Source: Dehalococcoidia bacterium (GTDB taxonomy: Bacteria; Chloroflexota; Dehalococcoidia; JAUYDP01). From it: a stretch of 6,361 nt of DNA. The translations under genes and the position numbers were made by a program. Below the pieces are notes generated by a model. It saw only the letters and a program-made list of their open reading frames with translations, searched no databases and was not told where the DNA came from. Of this stretch, positions 1 through 5,654 are shown in pieces (positions within the stretch are counted from its first letter, which is position 1; each line of letters opens with the position of its first letter). Location of the stretch: contig JAUYDP010000455.1 in assembly GCA_030691805.1 (NCBI GenBank), positions 1 through 6,361 on the forward strand, read 5' to 3'.

Positions 1-2
1 AT

Positions 3-118
3 GCACGCGCAAGAACCCATTTGCTTGGCGCTCACCATCAGTAGATGAGGCCGCGCGCCAAAGAAACCGCAAGAGGGACAACCCCAACCAGTGGGGCGAG
101 GCATGCCTCGCCACTACA
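3..118. repeat. Left copy of 116-bp direct repeat (REPIN-like half unit)
   Basis: This stretch matches 739-854 at a constant offset of 736 bases, with three mismatches by my alignment (positions 25, 26 and 56), so 113 of 116 bases agree. It ends in REP copy 1. The two bases to its left differ from those beside the other copy, but the window begins there, so the true left boundary is unknown. By analogy with 699-854, a partner REP of opposite orientation would be expected about 37 bases before the window start. It contains a small potential hairpin (CCCCA/TGGGG arms around 80-95) and no credible gene. Confidence 0.9.
95..118 (-). repeat. REP-like palindrome, copy 1 (overlaps transposase stop codon)
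   Basis: The 18-bp perfect palindrome GGCGAGGCATGCCTCGCC occupies 95-112. Read on the minus strand it is preceded by TGTAG and a T, so the GTAG tetranucleotide typical of REP sequences lies at 117-114. The TAG inside that GTAG (116-114) is the stop codon of the transposase gene. The 3' flank, rich in C and then G, is shared with copy 4 and differs from copies 2 and 3. Confidence 0.85.
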
Positions 119-671
119 CATTTTTGGCGCCACGTTGCAAATGCTCTGGGTTTTCCGGGTCTTCGGACCATCGAGCTGGGTTGTTCTCGATATATTGCCG
201 GATGCGGTCTAGCTCCTCTTCGCTACGGATTACGTGTTCGTAGTAGTTCACCTGCCACACCGGCGCCCCGGGCATGCCGCCCGCGGCATTCACCCGCCGG
301 GCCACGGTTGATTTGAACGAACCGACTATTGCGCCCAGGGACTTCGCGGCCACGCCTCCCCTCCTCCCACCCCCGACTGGCGAGGCATGCCTCGCCACTA
401 CACTTGCGCCGTCTCCTTCTTCAGTGATAAAAAGGATACCGTGGACATGATTCGGCATGACCACGAAGACATCGGTTTCCACATTCGGGAAATGCGCCGG
501 GATTTCCCACCACACCTCCTCGACTATTAAGCGCATATCCTCGTCAACAAAGATCGTCTTTCTATCATTCGCACAGATAGTCACGAAATAGGCGCCTGAT
601 CTCCTGTAGTCAAAGGCCGGCAGCCGCACAGAACGACGAAACTTCGGAAGAAACGAATCAGGATCATTCAT
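114..671 (-). CDS. REP-associated tyrosine transposase (RAYT, Y1/HUH superfamily)
   Basis: This predicted 185-residue single-strand DNA transposase belongs to the Y1_Tnp (IS200/IS605-like) family linked to REP elements. Family members nick and join single-stranded REP DNA through a transient phosphotyrosine bond. Visible features are the N-terminal RRSGAYFVTIC strand typical of the family (about residues 23-33), the HUH metal motif H75-V-H77 within MPNHVHGI, and the C-terminal block WQVNYYEHVIRS, where Y143 or Y144 is the likely nucleophile. It ends with RIRQYIENNPARW. I chose the ATG at 671 because GGAGGG lies 5 nt upstream; an in-frame start at 734 would translate through REP copy 3 and has no family similarity. 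Length fits a complete RAYT. The linker around residues 90-99 is encoded by a REP palindrome, and the stop codon is part of another. It is probably a single-copy domesticated gene, with activity untested. Confidence 0.9.
   Translation of the reverse strand: MNDPDSFLPKFRRSVRLPAFDYRRSGAYFVTICANDRKTIFVDEDMRLIVEEVWWEIPAHFPNVETDVFVVMPNHVHGILFITEEGDGASVVARHASPVGGGRRGGVAAKSLGAIVGSFKSTVARRVNAAGGMPGAPVWQVNYYEHVIRSEEELDRIRQYIENNPARWSEDPENPEHLQRGAKNV
375..402 (-). repeat. REP-like palindrome, copy 2, inside the transposase gene
   Basis: The palindromic core is at 379-396, with TGTAG and T on its minus-strand 5' side (402-397) and AGTC on the other (378-375). The whole 28 bp is identical to the plus-strand sequence at 699-726. 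It lies in frame in the transposase coding sequence, runs in the same direction as the gene, and encodes SVVARHASPV (residues 90-99), a linker between the HUH block and the SLGAIVGSFKS segment. No stop codon arises in this reading phase. Confidence 0.88.
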
Positions 672-676
672 ATTGG

Positions 677-695
677 CCCTCCGCCGCCTCGCGGC
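677..695 (-). promoter_or_regulatory. Transposase ribosome binding site with abutting hairpin
   Basis: On the minus strand, GGAGGG (682-677) lies 5 nt before the ATG at 671 and fixes the start of the transposase. Directly upstream, GCCGC-CTC-GCGGC (683-695) can form a five-base-pair stem with a three-base loop. The stem abuts the Shine-Dalgarno sequence without covering it. The ribosome binding site is well supported; a regulatory role for the hairpin is conjecture. Confidence 0.6.
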
Positions 696-698
696 TCC

Positions 699-726
699 TG
701 TAGTGGCGAGGCATGCCTCGCCAGTC
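699..726 (+). repeat. REP-like palindrome, copy 3 (opposite orientation)
   Basis: TGTAG (699-703), T, then the 18-bp core at 705-722, followed by AGTC. It reads on the plus strand, opposite to copies 1, 2 and 4, and converges on copy 4. Together they form the inverted ends of the 699-854 unit. It lies 27 bp upstream of the transposase start codon, so it should fall in or near that gene's leader or promoter. Confidence 0.85.
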
Positions 727-738
727 CGTCCCACAAGC

Positions 739-854
739 GCACGCGCAAGAACCCATTTGCCCGGCGCTCACCATCAGTAGATGAGGCCGCGGGCCAAAGA
801 AACCGCAAGAGGGACAACCCCAACCAGTGGGGCGAGGCATGCCTCGCCACTACA
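739..854. repeat. Right copy of 116-bp direct repeat
   Basis: It matches 3-118 at 113 of 116 positions and includes REP copy 4 at its right end. The match stops within a base or two at both ends: to the left the flank turns into the REP copy 3 side, and to the right the two copies diverge after TACA. The two copies bracket the whole transposase gene in direct orientation. Confidence 0.9.
831..854 (-). repeat. REP-like palindrome, copy 4
   Basis: The 18-bp core GGCGAGGCATGCCTCGCC is at 831-848, with T and GTAG on the minus strand (849-853). It shares its 3' flank with copy 1. It is the right end of the REPIN-like unit and lies 34 bp from the ligase stop codon. Confidence 0.85.
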
Positions 855-865
855 GATACGTCAGA

Positions 866-884
866 GTTCCTCGTTCCTCGTTCC
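866..884. repeat. Short tandem heptamer repeat (GTTCCTC)
   Basis: Two full GTTCCTC units (866-872, 873-879) are followed by a partial GTTCC (880-884). On the minus strand it reads GAGGAAC and starts 4 nt after the ligase stop codon. No terminator hairpin with a T-tract was seen here. Confidence 0.7.
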
Positions 885-888
885 CGCG

Positions 889-2448
889 CTAGTGCACCCG
901 CCGGGCGTATCCCTGCCAGTACTTCTCCCTTAGCTCCTCCTTCATGACCTTTCCCATGGGGGTGTGCGGAAGGGAATCCACGAAGGAGACCAGGCGAGGC
1001 TTCTTATAGCTGGCCAGGTTTTCCTGGCAGACCTGGATGATGTCTTCCTCAGTGGCCGTATGTGCCGGCTTCAACACCACCAGGGCGGCCACCGCCTCGC
1101 CCCACTTGGGGTCTGGTATGCCGATTACGGAACACTCCAGGACGGCTGGATGGCTGTATATGGCCTCTTCAACCTCCCGGGACGAGATGTTTTCCCCGCC
1201 ACTTATGATGATGTCCTTCTTCCTGTCTACGATATAGATATAGCCGTCCAGGTCGATAGTGCCAAGGTCACCGGTGTGCAGCCAGCCATCTCGCATTGCC
1301 TGTTCCGTGTAGCCGGGCTGCCGCCAGTAGCCCTTCATGATATTAGGGCCACTGGCGATGATCTCGCCCACCTGTCCGGGGGCCACGTCCTTATCCTGGT
1401 CGTCTACCACCCTCACCCAATCGCTGAGCATCTCCTTACCACACGAACCAAGGTGGTGTCTCTCCGCCTCAGTTCCGTCAAGTATATGCTCTTCCTTGGG
1501 CAATCGGGTCAACGCCCCAGACTGTTCGGATAGCCCGTATATCTGGGTAAAGACAGGCCCGAAGGTGCGTATGGCACGCTCCAGAACCGGCACCGGCATA
1601 GGGGAAGCGCCGAACATGACCTGCCGTAGGCTGCTCAGGTCACGATGGTCCACATCCGGCTGTTCAAGGAGCGAGATAATCATAGTAGGAACAAAGATCG
1701 TAGTGGTGACCCGCTCCGTTTCGATGGCATCCAACACCGCCGGAGGGTCGAAGCGGCTCATTATTACCTGCGTGCAGCCCTGGTAGAGATAGACCAGCAT
1801 GGACCAGGCAAACCCGATATGGAAGCCAGGGATCACATGCAGGCCGATGTCCTGGCCTGTCACCTGCATCTCAATGACGATATCCAGAATCCCGGCTACC
1901 CAGTTGCGGTTCGTCCACATCACGATCTTGGGAATGCCGGTAGTGCCGCTGGTGTGGATGAGACAGGCCAGATCATCTAGCGCGACCTGGACTCGAGGGG
2001 CCTGTACTGGAGAGCTAGCTATGAGGGCTTCGTAGTCCTCCATGCCGGCCCCCTTCCCGCCAAAACAGATGACGTTTCTAACGGAGGGCAACTGCGAGCG
2101 GATTGCTGCCACCTTTGGGGCAAACTCTCCGTCCACCACCAGGACCACCGGCTCCACGTAGGTTATGACCTTGACCAGCTCCTTTTCCACGAAGCGCCAG
2201 TTGATTGGGGCAGTGACCAGCCCGGCCCTGGATGCTGCGCAAAATAGCTCCACATACTCTGTGCAATTTTGGGCCAGGATGGCCAACCTATCGCCCTTTT
2301 GCGCTCCCAGGGATAGCAAGCCGTTGGCCAGCCGGTTAGCGCGGTTATTTAGCTGGTCAAAGGTGCAACGCCTCCCTTCAAAGGCAACTGCCGTTTTATC
2401 GGGATAGCGCCGGGCATTGCGCGCCAGGATTTCCCCCAGCAGCACCAT
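889..2448 (-). CDS. AMP-forming acyl-CoA/aryl-CoA ligase (class I adenylate-forming enzyme)
   Basis: A 519-residue cytoplasmic enzyme predicted to activate a carboxylic acid as an acyl-AMP and transfer it to coenzyme A. The class motifs are all present in order: the P-loop TSGTTGIPK (166-174), FHIGF (209-213), YGLSE (304-308), HTGD with D394, DRKKD with R409, GGEN (417-420), and the C-terminal PMGK with K500, the expected adenylation lysine. Length and domain order suit the medium/long-chain or aryl acyl-CoA synthetase group; the substrate cannot be told. The ATG at 2448 is 9 nt after the ubiD stop codon. AGGAG at 2465-2461 plus the TAGGA formed by the ubiD stop give a Shine-Dalgarno region overlapping the end of ubiD, so the two are almost surely cotranscribed and probably translationally coupled. 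This suggests it activates the product or substrate of the UbiD enzyme. Confidence 0.93.
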   Translation of the reverse strand: MVLLGEILARNARRYPDKTAVAFEGRRCTFDQLNNRANRLANGLLSLGAQKGDRLAILAQNCTEYVELFCAASRAGLVTAPINWRFVEKELVKVITYVEPVVLVVDGEFAPKVAAIRSQLPSVRNVICFGGKGAGMEDYEALIASSPVQAPRVQVALDDLACLIHTSGTTGIPKIVMWTNRNWVAGILDIVIEMQVTGQDIGLHVIPGFHIGFAWSMLVYLYQGCTQVIMSRFDPPAVLDAIETERVTTTIFVPTMIISLLEQPDVDHRDLSSLRQVMFGASPMPVPVLERAIRTFGPVFTQIYGLSEQSGALTRLPKEEHILDGTEAERHHLGSCGKEMLSDWVRVVDDQDKDVAPGQVGEIIASGPNIMKGYWRQPGYTEQAMRDGWLHTGDLGTIDLDGYIYIVDRKKDIIISGGENISSREVEEAIYSHPAVLECSVIGIPDPKWGEAVAALVVLKPAHTATEEDIIQVCQENLASYKKPRLVSFVDSLPHTPMGKVMKEELREKYWQGYARRVH

Positions 2449-2457
2449 TAAACGGTC

Positions 2458-3918
2458 CTACTCCTTATATCCGTATTTGGTCCACTTGCTGAGGACCCTC
2501 TCCTGAATCTCCTTAGGCCATGAGACGTCGAAGGATGCCTTCACCGGCGTGTCCTCCGGCTTCCAGTGCTTCGGCCAAGTCGCATCGAACAAGCAATAGG
2601 CCCCACGGCCCGTCAGCCGGTCCTCAGGATCGGTAAAGGTGGAGATGTTGGGATAAATCGGCGCGTTGGGCACCTTGTAGACACCACGGTCCGGATGGCA
2701 GCGGGTGAACATGCAGTGCAACACCTCGTTCAGGTTGGTTGCGTCCACGTCCTCGTCCACCACTACCACCCAGTACAGAATGGCGCCGGCAGAAGAGGCC
2801 CAAATGGCGTGGGCTATCTTCTTGGCGAAGTAGGGGTACGGGGTCGCGGTCTGCACGACTATCATATGGGCCGCGCACTCCGGCGGCAGAGCCACCATCT
2901 TCACCGGAAAACCCTTGCTGCGAAGATCGTCCAGGACTTCTCCGGCGACTGTAACGCTCATAGTGGAGTGATCGTCATCCACCGGAACGCCCATGCAGGA
3001 TACCGGCATGATGGGATCATTGCGATGGGTGATAGCCTTCACCCGATAGACCGGCTTGGGCGACCCGAAGTGGGCCGAACGGTAGCCCGTATACTCCCCA
3101 AAGGGTCCCTCGTTCCGCCTCTCGTACGGCATCATCTCCCCCTCGATGACTATCTCCGCCGTCGCAGGCACCTCCAGGTCCACCGTCTCGCACTTGACCA
3201 ACTGCACCGGCTCGCCCCGCAGTCCTCCTATGACGTCCACCTCGTTTATCCCCAACGGGATAAAGCTCCCAGCTATCAGCGGGCTGACAGGCTCCGTACC
3301 GATCACTACGGCAAAGGGCATGGGCTGGTTCCTGGCCTCGTACTTCTGGTAGTACATCATCCCGATATGCTGGGTAGGAGACACCAGCCCCCCCATGCTG
3401 CTAGCATCGTGTACCATCAGCCGGTATACCCCCCAGTTGGTCCAACCAGTGTCCGGGTCCCTGGTCACCACCAAGTGCCAGGTGCCTATGTACCTCCCAC
3501 CATCCCCATCGTGCAGGAACGGCACTGGGAACTTGAGCAGGTCTGCTTTGTCACCAAGAAGTATGTTCTCCTTGCAGGGACCGCTACTCACAATCATGGG
3601 CTTGATGGGGGCCTTCTTCCGCCGGATGTACTCCTCGATAAGCTCTCCCACCCCGGCCTCCGGTTTCATCCCCATGGATATGGCGATCCTGGCATACTCT
3701 CGCCCCGAACGGCTGAAGCCGGCGGGCGCCCCCAAGATACGGTACCCTTTGGGATACCCCTTGATCTTCTCAAACAGCGGGGCGGGAGCACGCAGGTCAT
3801 AGGCCCGGCGGATGACCGCCCCTACCTCCAGGTTCCAGTCAACCTCCTCCTCGATGCGCTGAAGCTCCCCCTCTTGCTCCAGCTTGGTTAGGTATTCCCT
3901 CAAGTCCTTAAAGGCCAT
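2458..3918 (-). CDS. UbiD-family prenylated-FMN-dependent (de)carboxylase
   Basis: A 486-residue member of the UbiD/Fdc family, enzymes that add or remove CO2 on aromatic or alpha,beta-unsaturated acids using prenylated FMN made by UbiX. Spacing matches the fungal Fdc1 active site: N161 and R166 in NWGVYR, H184 in TQHIG, E226 in INEVD, and the E270/E275 pair in NEGPFGEYTGY. These correspond to Fdc1 N168, R173, H191, E233, E277 and E282. The metal ligands and the catalytic Arg-Glu-Glu set are therefore intact. The ATG at 3918 is preceded by AGGAGG 6 nt away. The frame stays open upstream to 4047, but that part has no family similarity. It is the first gene of a two-gene operon with the CoA ligase. 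UbiD-type carboxylases next to CoA ligases are known from anaerobic aromatic degradation (benzene carboxylase AbcA with BzlA). Family assignment is firm; substrate and direction are unknown. Confidence 0.95.
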   Translation of the reverse strand: MAFKDLREYLTKLEQEGELQRIEEEVDWNLEVGAVIRRAYDLRAPAPLFEKIKGYPKGYRILGAPAGFSRSGREYARIAISMGMKPEAGVGELIEEYIRRKKAPIKPMIVSSGPCKENILLGDKADLLKFPVPFLHDGDGGRYIGTWHLVVTRDPDTGWTNWGVYRLMVHDASSMGGLVSPTQHIGMMYYQKYEARNQPMPFAVVIGTEPVSPLIAGSFIPLGINEVDVIGGLRGEPVQLVKCETVDLEVPATAEIVIEGEMMPYERRNEGPFGEYTGYRSAHFGSPKPVYRVKAITHRNDPIMPVSCMGVPVDDDHSTMSVTVAGEVLDDLRSKGFPVKMVALPPECAAHMIVVQTATPYPYFAKKIAHAIWASSAGAILYWVVVVDEDVDATNLNEVLHCMFTRCHPDRGVYKVPNAPIYPNISTFTDPEDRLTGRGAYCLFDATWPKHWKPEDTPVKASFDVSWPKEIQERVLSKWTKYGYKE

Positions 3919-3973
3919 TTCGTCCTCCTGGTTTTTATTGATTTGCCCTATGATGGTCAGACTAGGCGATGCG

Positions 3974-3979
3974 ATTATA
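3974..3979 (-). promoter_or_regulatory. -10 element of the ubiD-ligase operon promoter
   Basis: On the minus strand the sequence reads TATAAT exactly, about 56 nt upstream of the ubiD ATG. The -35 region at 16-18 nt spacing is poor (TTCCTT or similar), so an activator may be needed. The inferred transcription start is near 3967, giving a leader of about 50 nt. Confidence 0.45.
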
Positions 3980-4029
3980 CTCCAAGCGCCGGTTAAAAAG
4001 GAAGGTTTACCAGGCACTTCGAATTTCGC

Positions 4030-4058
4030 TTGACAAGGCCAAGCCATATCCCTAGAAT
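4030..4058 (+). promoter_or_regulatory. Near-consensus sigma70 promoter for the FAD oxidoreductase gene
   Basis: TTGACA (4030-4035) is separated by exactly 17 nt from TAGAAT (4053-4058), which has a single mismatch to the consensus -10. The expected start is near 4065, which leaves an unusually long leader of about 128 nt before the ATG at 4193. In that leader CCCAAC (around 4083) and GTTGGG (around 4160) could pair at long range, but I see no recognisable riboswitch or attenuator. The -10 elements of the two divergent promoters are only about 75 bp apart. Confidence 0.7.
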
Positions 4059-4192
4059 GACGGCGTAATACACACCATCAGACCCAACTGGTCCCGGCCC
4101 GGCATTTCCCAGCCCTGCCCGCGTTTCCACCACAAGAAACCGTAGGGACAAGCATCCGGGTTGGGCCTAGCCTATAGTTTTTGGAGGATACT

Positions 4193-5512
4193 ATGGCCAA
4201 GCAGATATATGACGTAGCGGTAATCGGATCGGGTATCGGTGGCCTCAGCGCCGCCGCCCGTCTGGCCCACAGCGGCTACAAGGTGTTAGTAACCGAGCGA
4301 TTCCGCCTTTTGGGGGGGCGGTGTTCCACCATAAACCTGGACGGCTACCTGATCAGCACGGGAGCCATTGGCATAGAGAAGAGCGGCCCCCTGGAACAGA
4401 CTTTCATTGACGTCGGGGCGCCCTTCGCGGTAAAGAGGCCTGACCCCCAGCTCGCCTATTACGTTGGCGGTAAAACCTATACTATGCCCCCTAGAGGGGG
4501 GCTGCGCTGGCTCCTGCACCATGTCGCCAAGGATGAACGGGATGCCGAGCGGGTAATGAACATCTTGAAACGGGGTATGATGTGGGAAGAGCCACCCATG
4601 ACCATATCCTGCCGGGAATGGCTCAGCCAGTATACCAGCGACGAGAACATCCACGGAGTCATGCAGGGCGTGATCGCGGCCATGCTGGTAATCAATAGCT
4701 GGGAGGCGCCGGCCGGGGCCTTCATCCAATTCCTCAAGACCGGGGGCTACCGTGACTTCGGCATAGTTGAGGGCGGCAATATCAACATGATCGAAAGCCT
4801 GGCTAATGTGGTCAGGAAGAATGGCGGGACCGTCTGGTCCAACGCCACGGTCAAACGTATACTGGTGGACAGATGGGCTGCCAGAGGCCTGGTGATAGAG
4901 AGGCCCGACGGCGAGGTGGAGGTAGGGGCAAAGGTCATTGTCAGCAATGCCGGCCCCAAGAATACTATTGAACTGGTAGGACGGGAGAACCTCGAGCGGG
5001 GTTATCTCATGGAGGTGGACACGAAGATCCGGCCCGGCCCGGTGGTGGCCCTTTTCATAGCCAGCGACCGTCCCCTTATTCAACATCCCGGGGCGTTAAT
5101 CACCGTTAACACCCGGCGGGTCTGCCTCATGTTCCAGACCACGCTCACCTGCCCCGAGCTGGCCCCCAAAGGCATGCACTATCTGGAGTCCTTTGGCGCC
5201 TTTCGAGATTCCCTGGGACCGATAGACCTCAAGAAAGAGATAGAGCTAAATATCCAGGACGTGCGGGAGATAACTGACGGCTTCGACAAGCACGCCAGAA
5301 TCCTGGCGGCGGAGTGTTTCCACGGCGGCTGGCCCGCCTTCCACACCTGGCCCGGCTACGACGTAGCCCAGAAGACCCCCATCGAAAACCTGTACAACGT
5401 CGGTGACGGCGTGAAGCTACCCGGCTGGTACTCCGGCACCCCGGCCGCCGCCGAGACCGCCCGTGTGGTGGTAGACGACATAATGAACCGGCACAAGCCG
5501 GGGGCAGGGTAG
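4193..5512 (+). CDS. FAD-dependent oxidoreductase, phytoene desaturase/dehydrogenase-like
   Basis: A 439-residue flavoprotein. The N-terminus has the dinucleotide-binding fold: IGSGIGG (11-17), the acidic residue E35 that would bind the adenosine ribose, and GGRCST (41-46), a signature of CrtI-like and related amino-oxidase-family enzymes. The middle has the GG..N...SLANVVRKNGG type segment (about 193-212), and the C-terminus has NLYNVGDG (399-406), which contacts FAD in this superfamily. I see no membrane segment or signal peptide. The ATG at 4193 follows GGAGG at a 5-nt spacing; a TTG start at 4181 would put the ribosome binding site inside the gene. It is shorter than true CrtI desaturases (about 490-510 residues), and no carotenoid genes are nearby. 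A redox step on the substrate of the divergent ubiD-ligase operon, or on a quinone or isoprenoid, is inference. Confidence 0.88.
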   Translation: MAKQIYDVAVIGSGIGGLSAAARLAHSGYKVLVTERFRLLGGRCSTINLDGYLISTGAIGIEKSGPLEQTFIDVGAPFAVKRPDPQLAYYVGGKTYTMPPRGGLRWLLHHVAKDERDAERVMNILKRGMMWEEPPMTISCREWLSQYTSDENIHGVMQGVIAAMLVINSWEAPAGAFIQFLKTGGYRDFGIVEGGNINMIESLANVVRKNGGTVWSNATVKRILVDRWAARGLVIERPDGEVEVGAKVIVSNAGPKNTIELVGRENLERGYLMEVDTKIRPGPVVALFIASDRPLIQHPGALITVNTRRVCLMFQTTLTCPELAPKGMHYLESFGAFRDSLGPIDLKKEIELNIQDVREITDGFDKHARILAAECFHGGWPAFHTWPGYDVAQKTPIENLYNVGDGVKLPGWYSGTPAAAETARVVVDDIMNRHKPGAG

Positions 5513-5517
5513 AGTAT

Positions 5518-5552
5518 AGCTATCAGCTATCAGCCGTCAGCTATCAGCTATC
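5518..5552. repeat. Tandem heptamer repeat, five units of AGCTATC
   Basis: Units start at 5518, 5525, 5532, 5539 and 5546; four are AGCTATC and the central one is AGCCGTC. The array begins 5 nt after the stop codon of the FAD oxidoreductase. Such 7-bp arrays recall the short tandemly repeated sequences described in cyanobacteria and other bacteria. Function unknown. Confidence 0.85.
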
Positions 5553-5561
5553 GGCGTTCAG

Positions 5562-5578
5562 GGGAAGAGGAGCTTCCC
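5562..5578 (+). terminator. Possible weak terminator hairpin
   Basis: GGGAAG-AGGAG-CTTCCC forms a perfect six-pair stem with a five-base loop, 49 nt after the oxidoreductase stop codon. The following bases (GGCGTTTCT) contain only a short T run, so a classic Rho-independent terminator is doubtful. It separates the oxidoreductase from the toxin-antitoxin remnant. Confidence 0.35.
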
Positions 5579-5654
5579 GGCGTTTCTAGCGGCACCTTCG
5601 CTGCGGGTATGCCGGGTATACTATGAAGAATGAGCGGTCAATGGCGGAGGCATC

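Larger units (their letters stand above)
699..854. repeat. REPIN/BIME-like unit: two REPs in inverted orientation
   Basis: A 156-bp unit with identical 24-bp inverted ends (699-722 and the complement of 831-854), each being GTAG plus the palindrome. A spacer of 108 bp lies between them. This matches the described plan of REPINs, non-autonomous elements made of two inverted REPs and mobilised by a RAYT, although the spacer is longer than in many. It lies just upstream of the RAYT gene and 34 bp beyond the stop codon of the convergently placed ligase gene, so it may also act on the 3' end of that transcript. No gene is credible inside it. Confidence 0.7.

Noticed and set aside
672..734. N-terminal extension of the transposase by 21 residues
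   Set aside because: It would translate through REP copy 3 and bypass the good ribosome binding site at 682-677.
668..850. 60-codon minus-strand frame across the REPIN-like unit
   Set aside because: It consists almost wholly of repeat sequence, containing ARHASP twice from the palindromes, and overlaps the transposase start region. It is a by-product of the repeats rather than a gene.
3..854. CRISPR array or tRNA-linked attachment sites from the repeated palindrome
   Set aside because: The palindromes are irregularly spaced, in mixed orientation, and have no spacer series or cas genes; there is no tRNA or integrase, so REP/REPIN explains them better.
964..1533. 189-codon and shorter plus-strand frames within the ligase gene
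   Set aside because: They are antisense to a gene with all adenylate-forming enzyme motifs; composition and lack of motifs indicate chance frames.
2566..3891. Long open frame (441 codons) on the plus strand opposite ubiD
   Set aside because: It is fully antisense to a UbiD gene with complete active-site motifs, has no family similarity and is rich in His, Arg and Pro, as expected of the complement of GC-biased coding sequence.
3919..4047. N-terminal extension of the UbiD frame by 43 residues
   Set aside because: The extension covers the promoter region, lacks family similarity, and the AGGAGG sits just before the ATG at 3918.
4172..4177. TATAGT as a -10 element close to the oxidoreductase start
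   Set aside because: No -35-like hexamer lies at a suitable distance, and transcription from it would start at the ribosome binding site. The promoter at 4030-4058 is far better.
4286..5086. 266-codon open frame on the minus strand opposite the FAD oxidoreductase
   Set aside because: It is a shadow of a real gene, with no recognisable motif and no upstream ribosome binding site worth noting.
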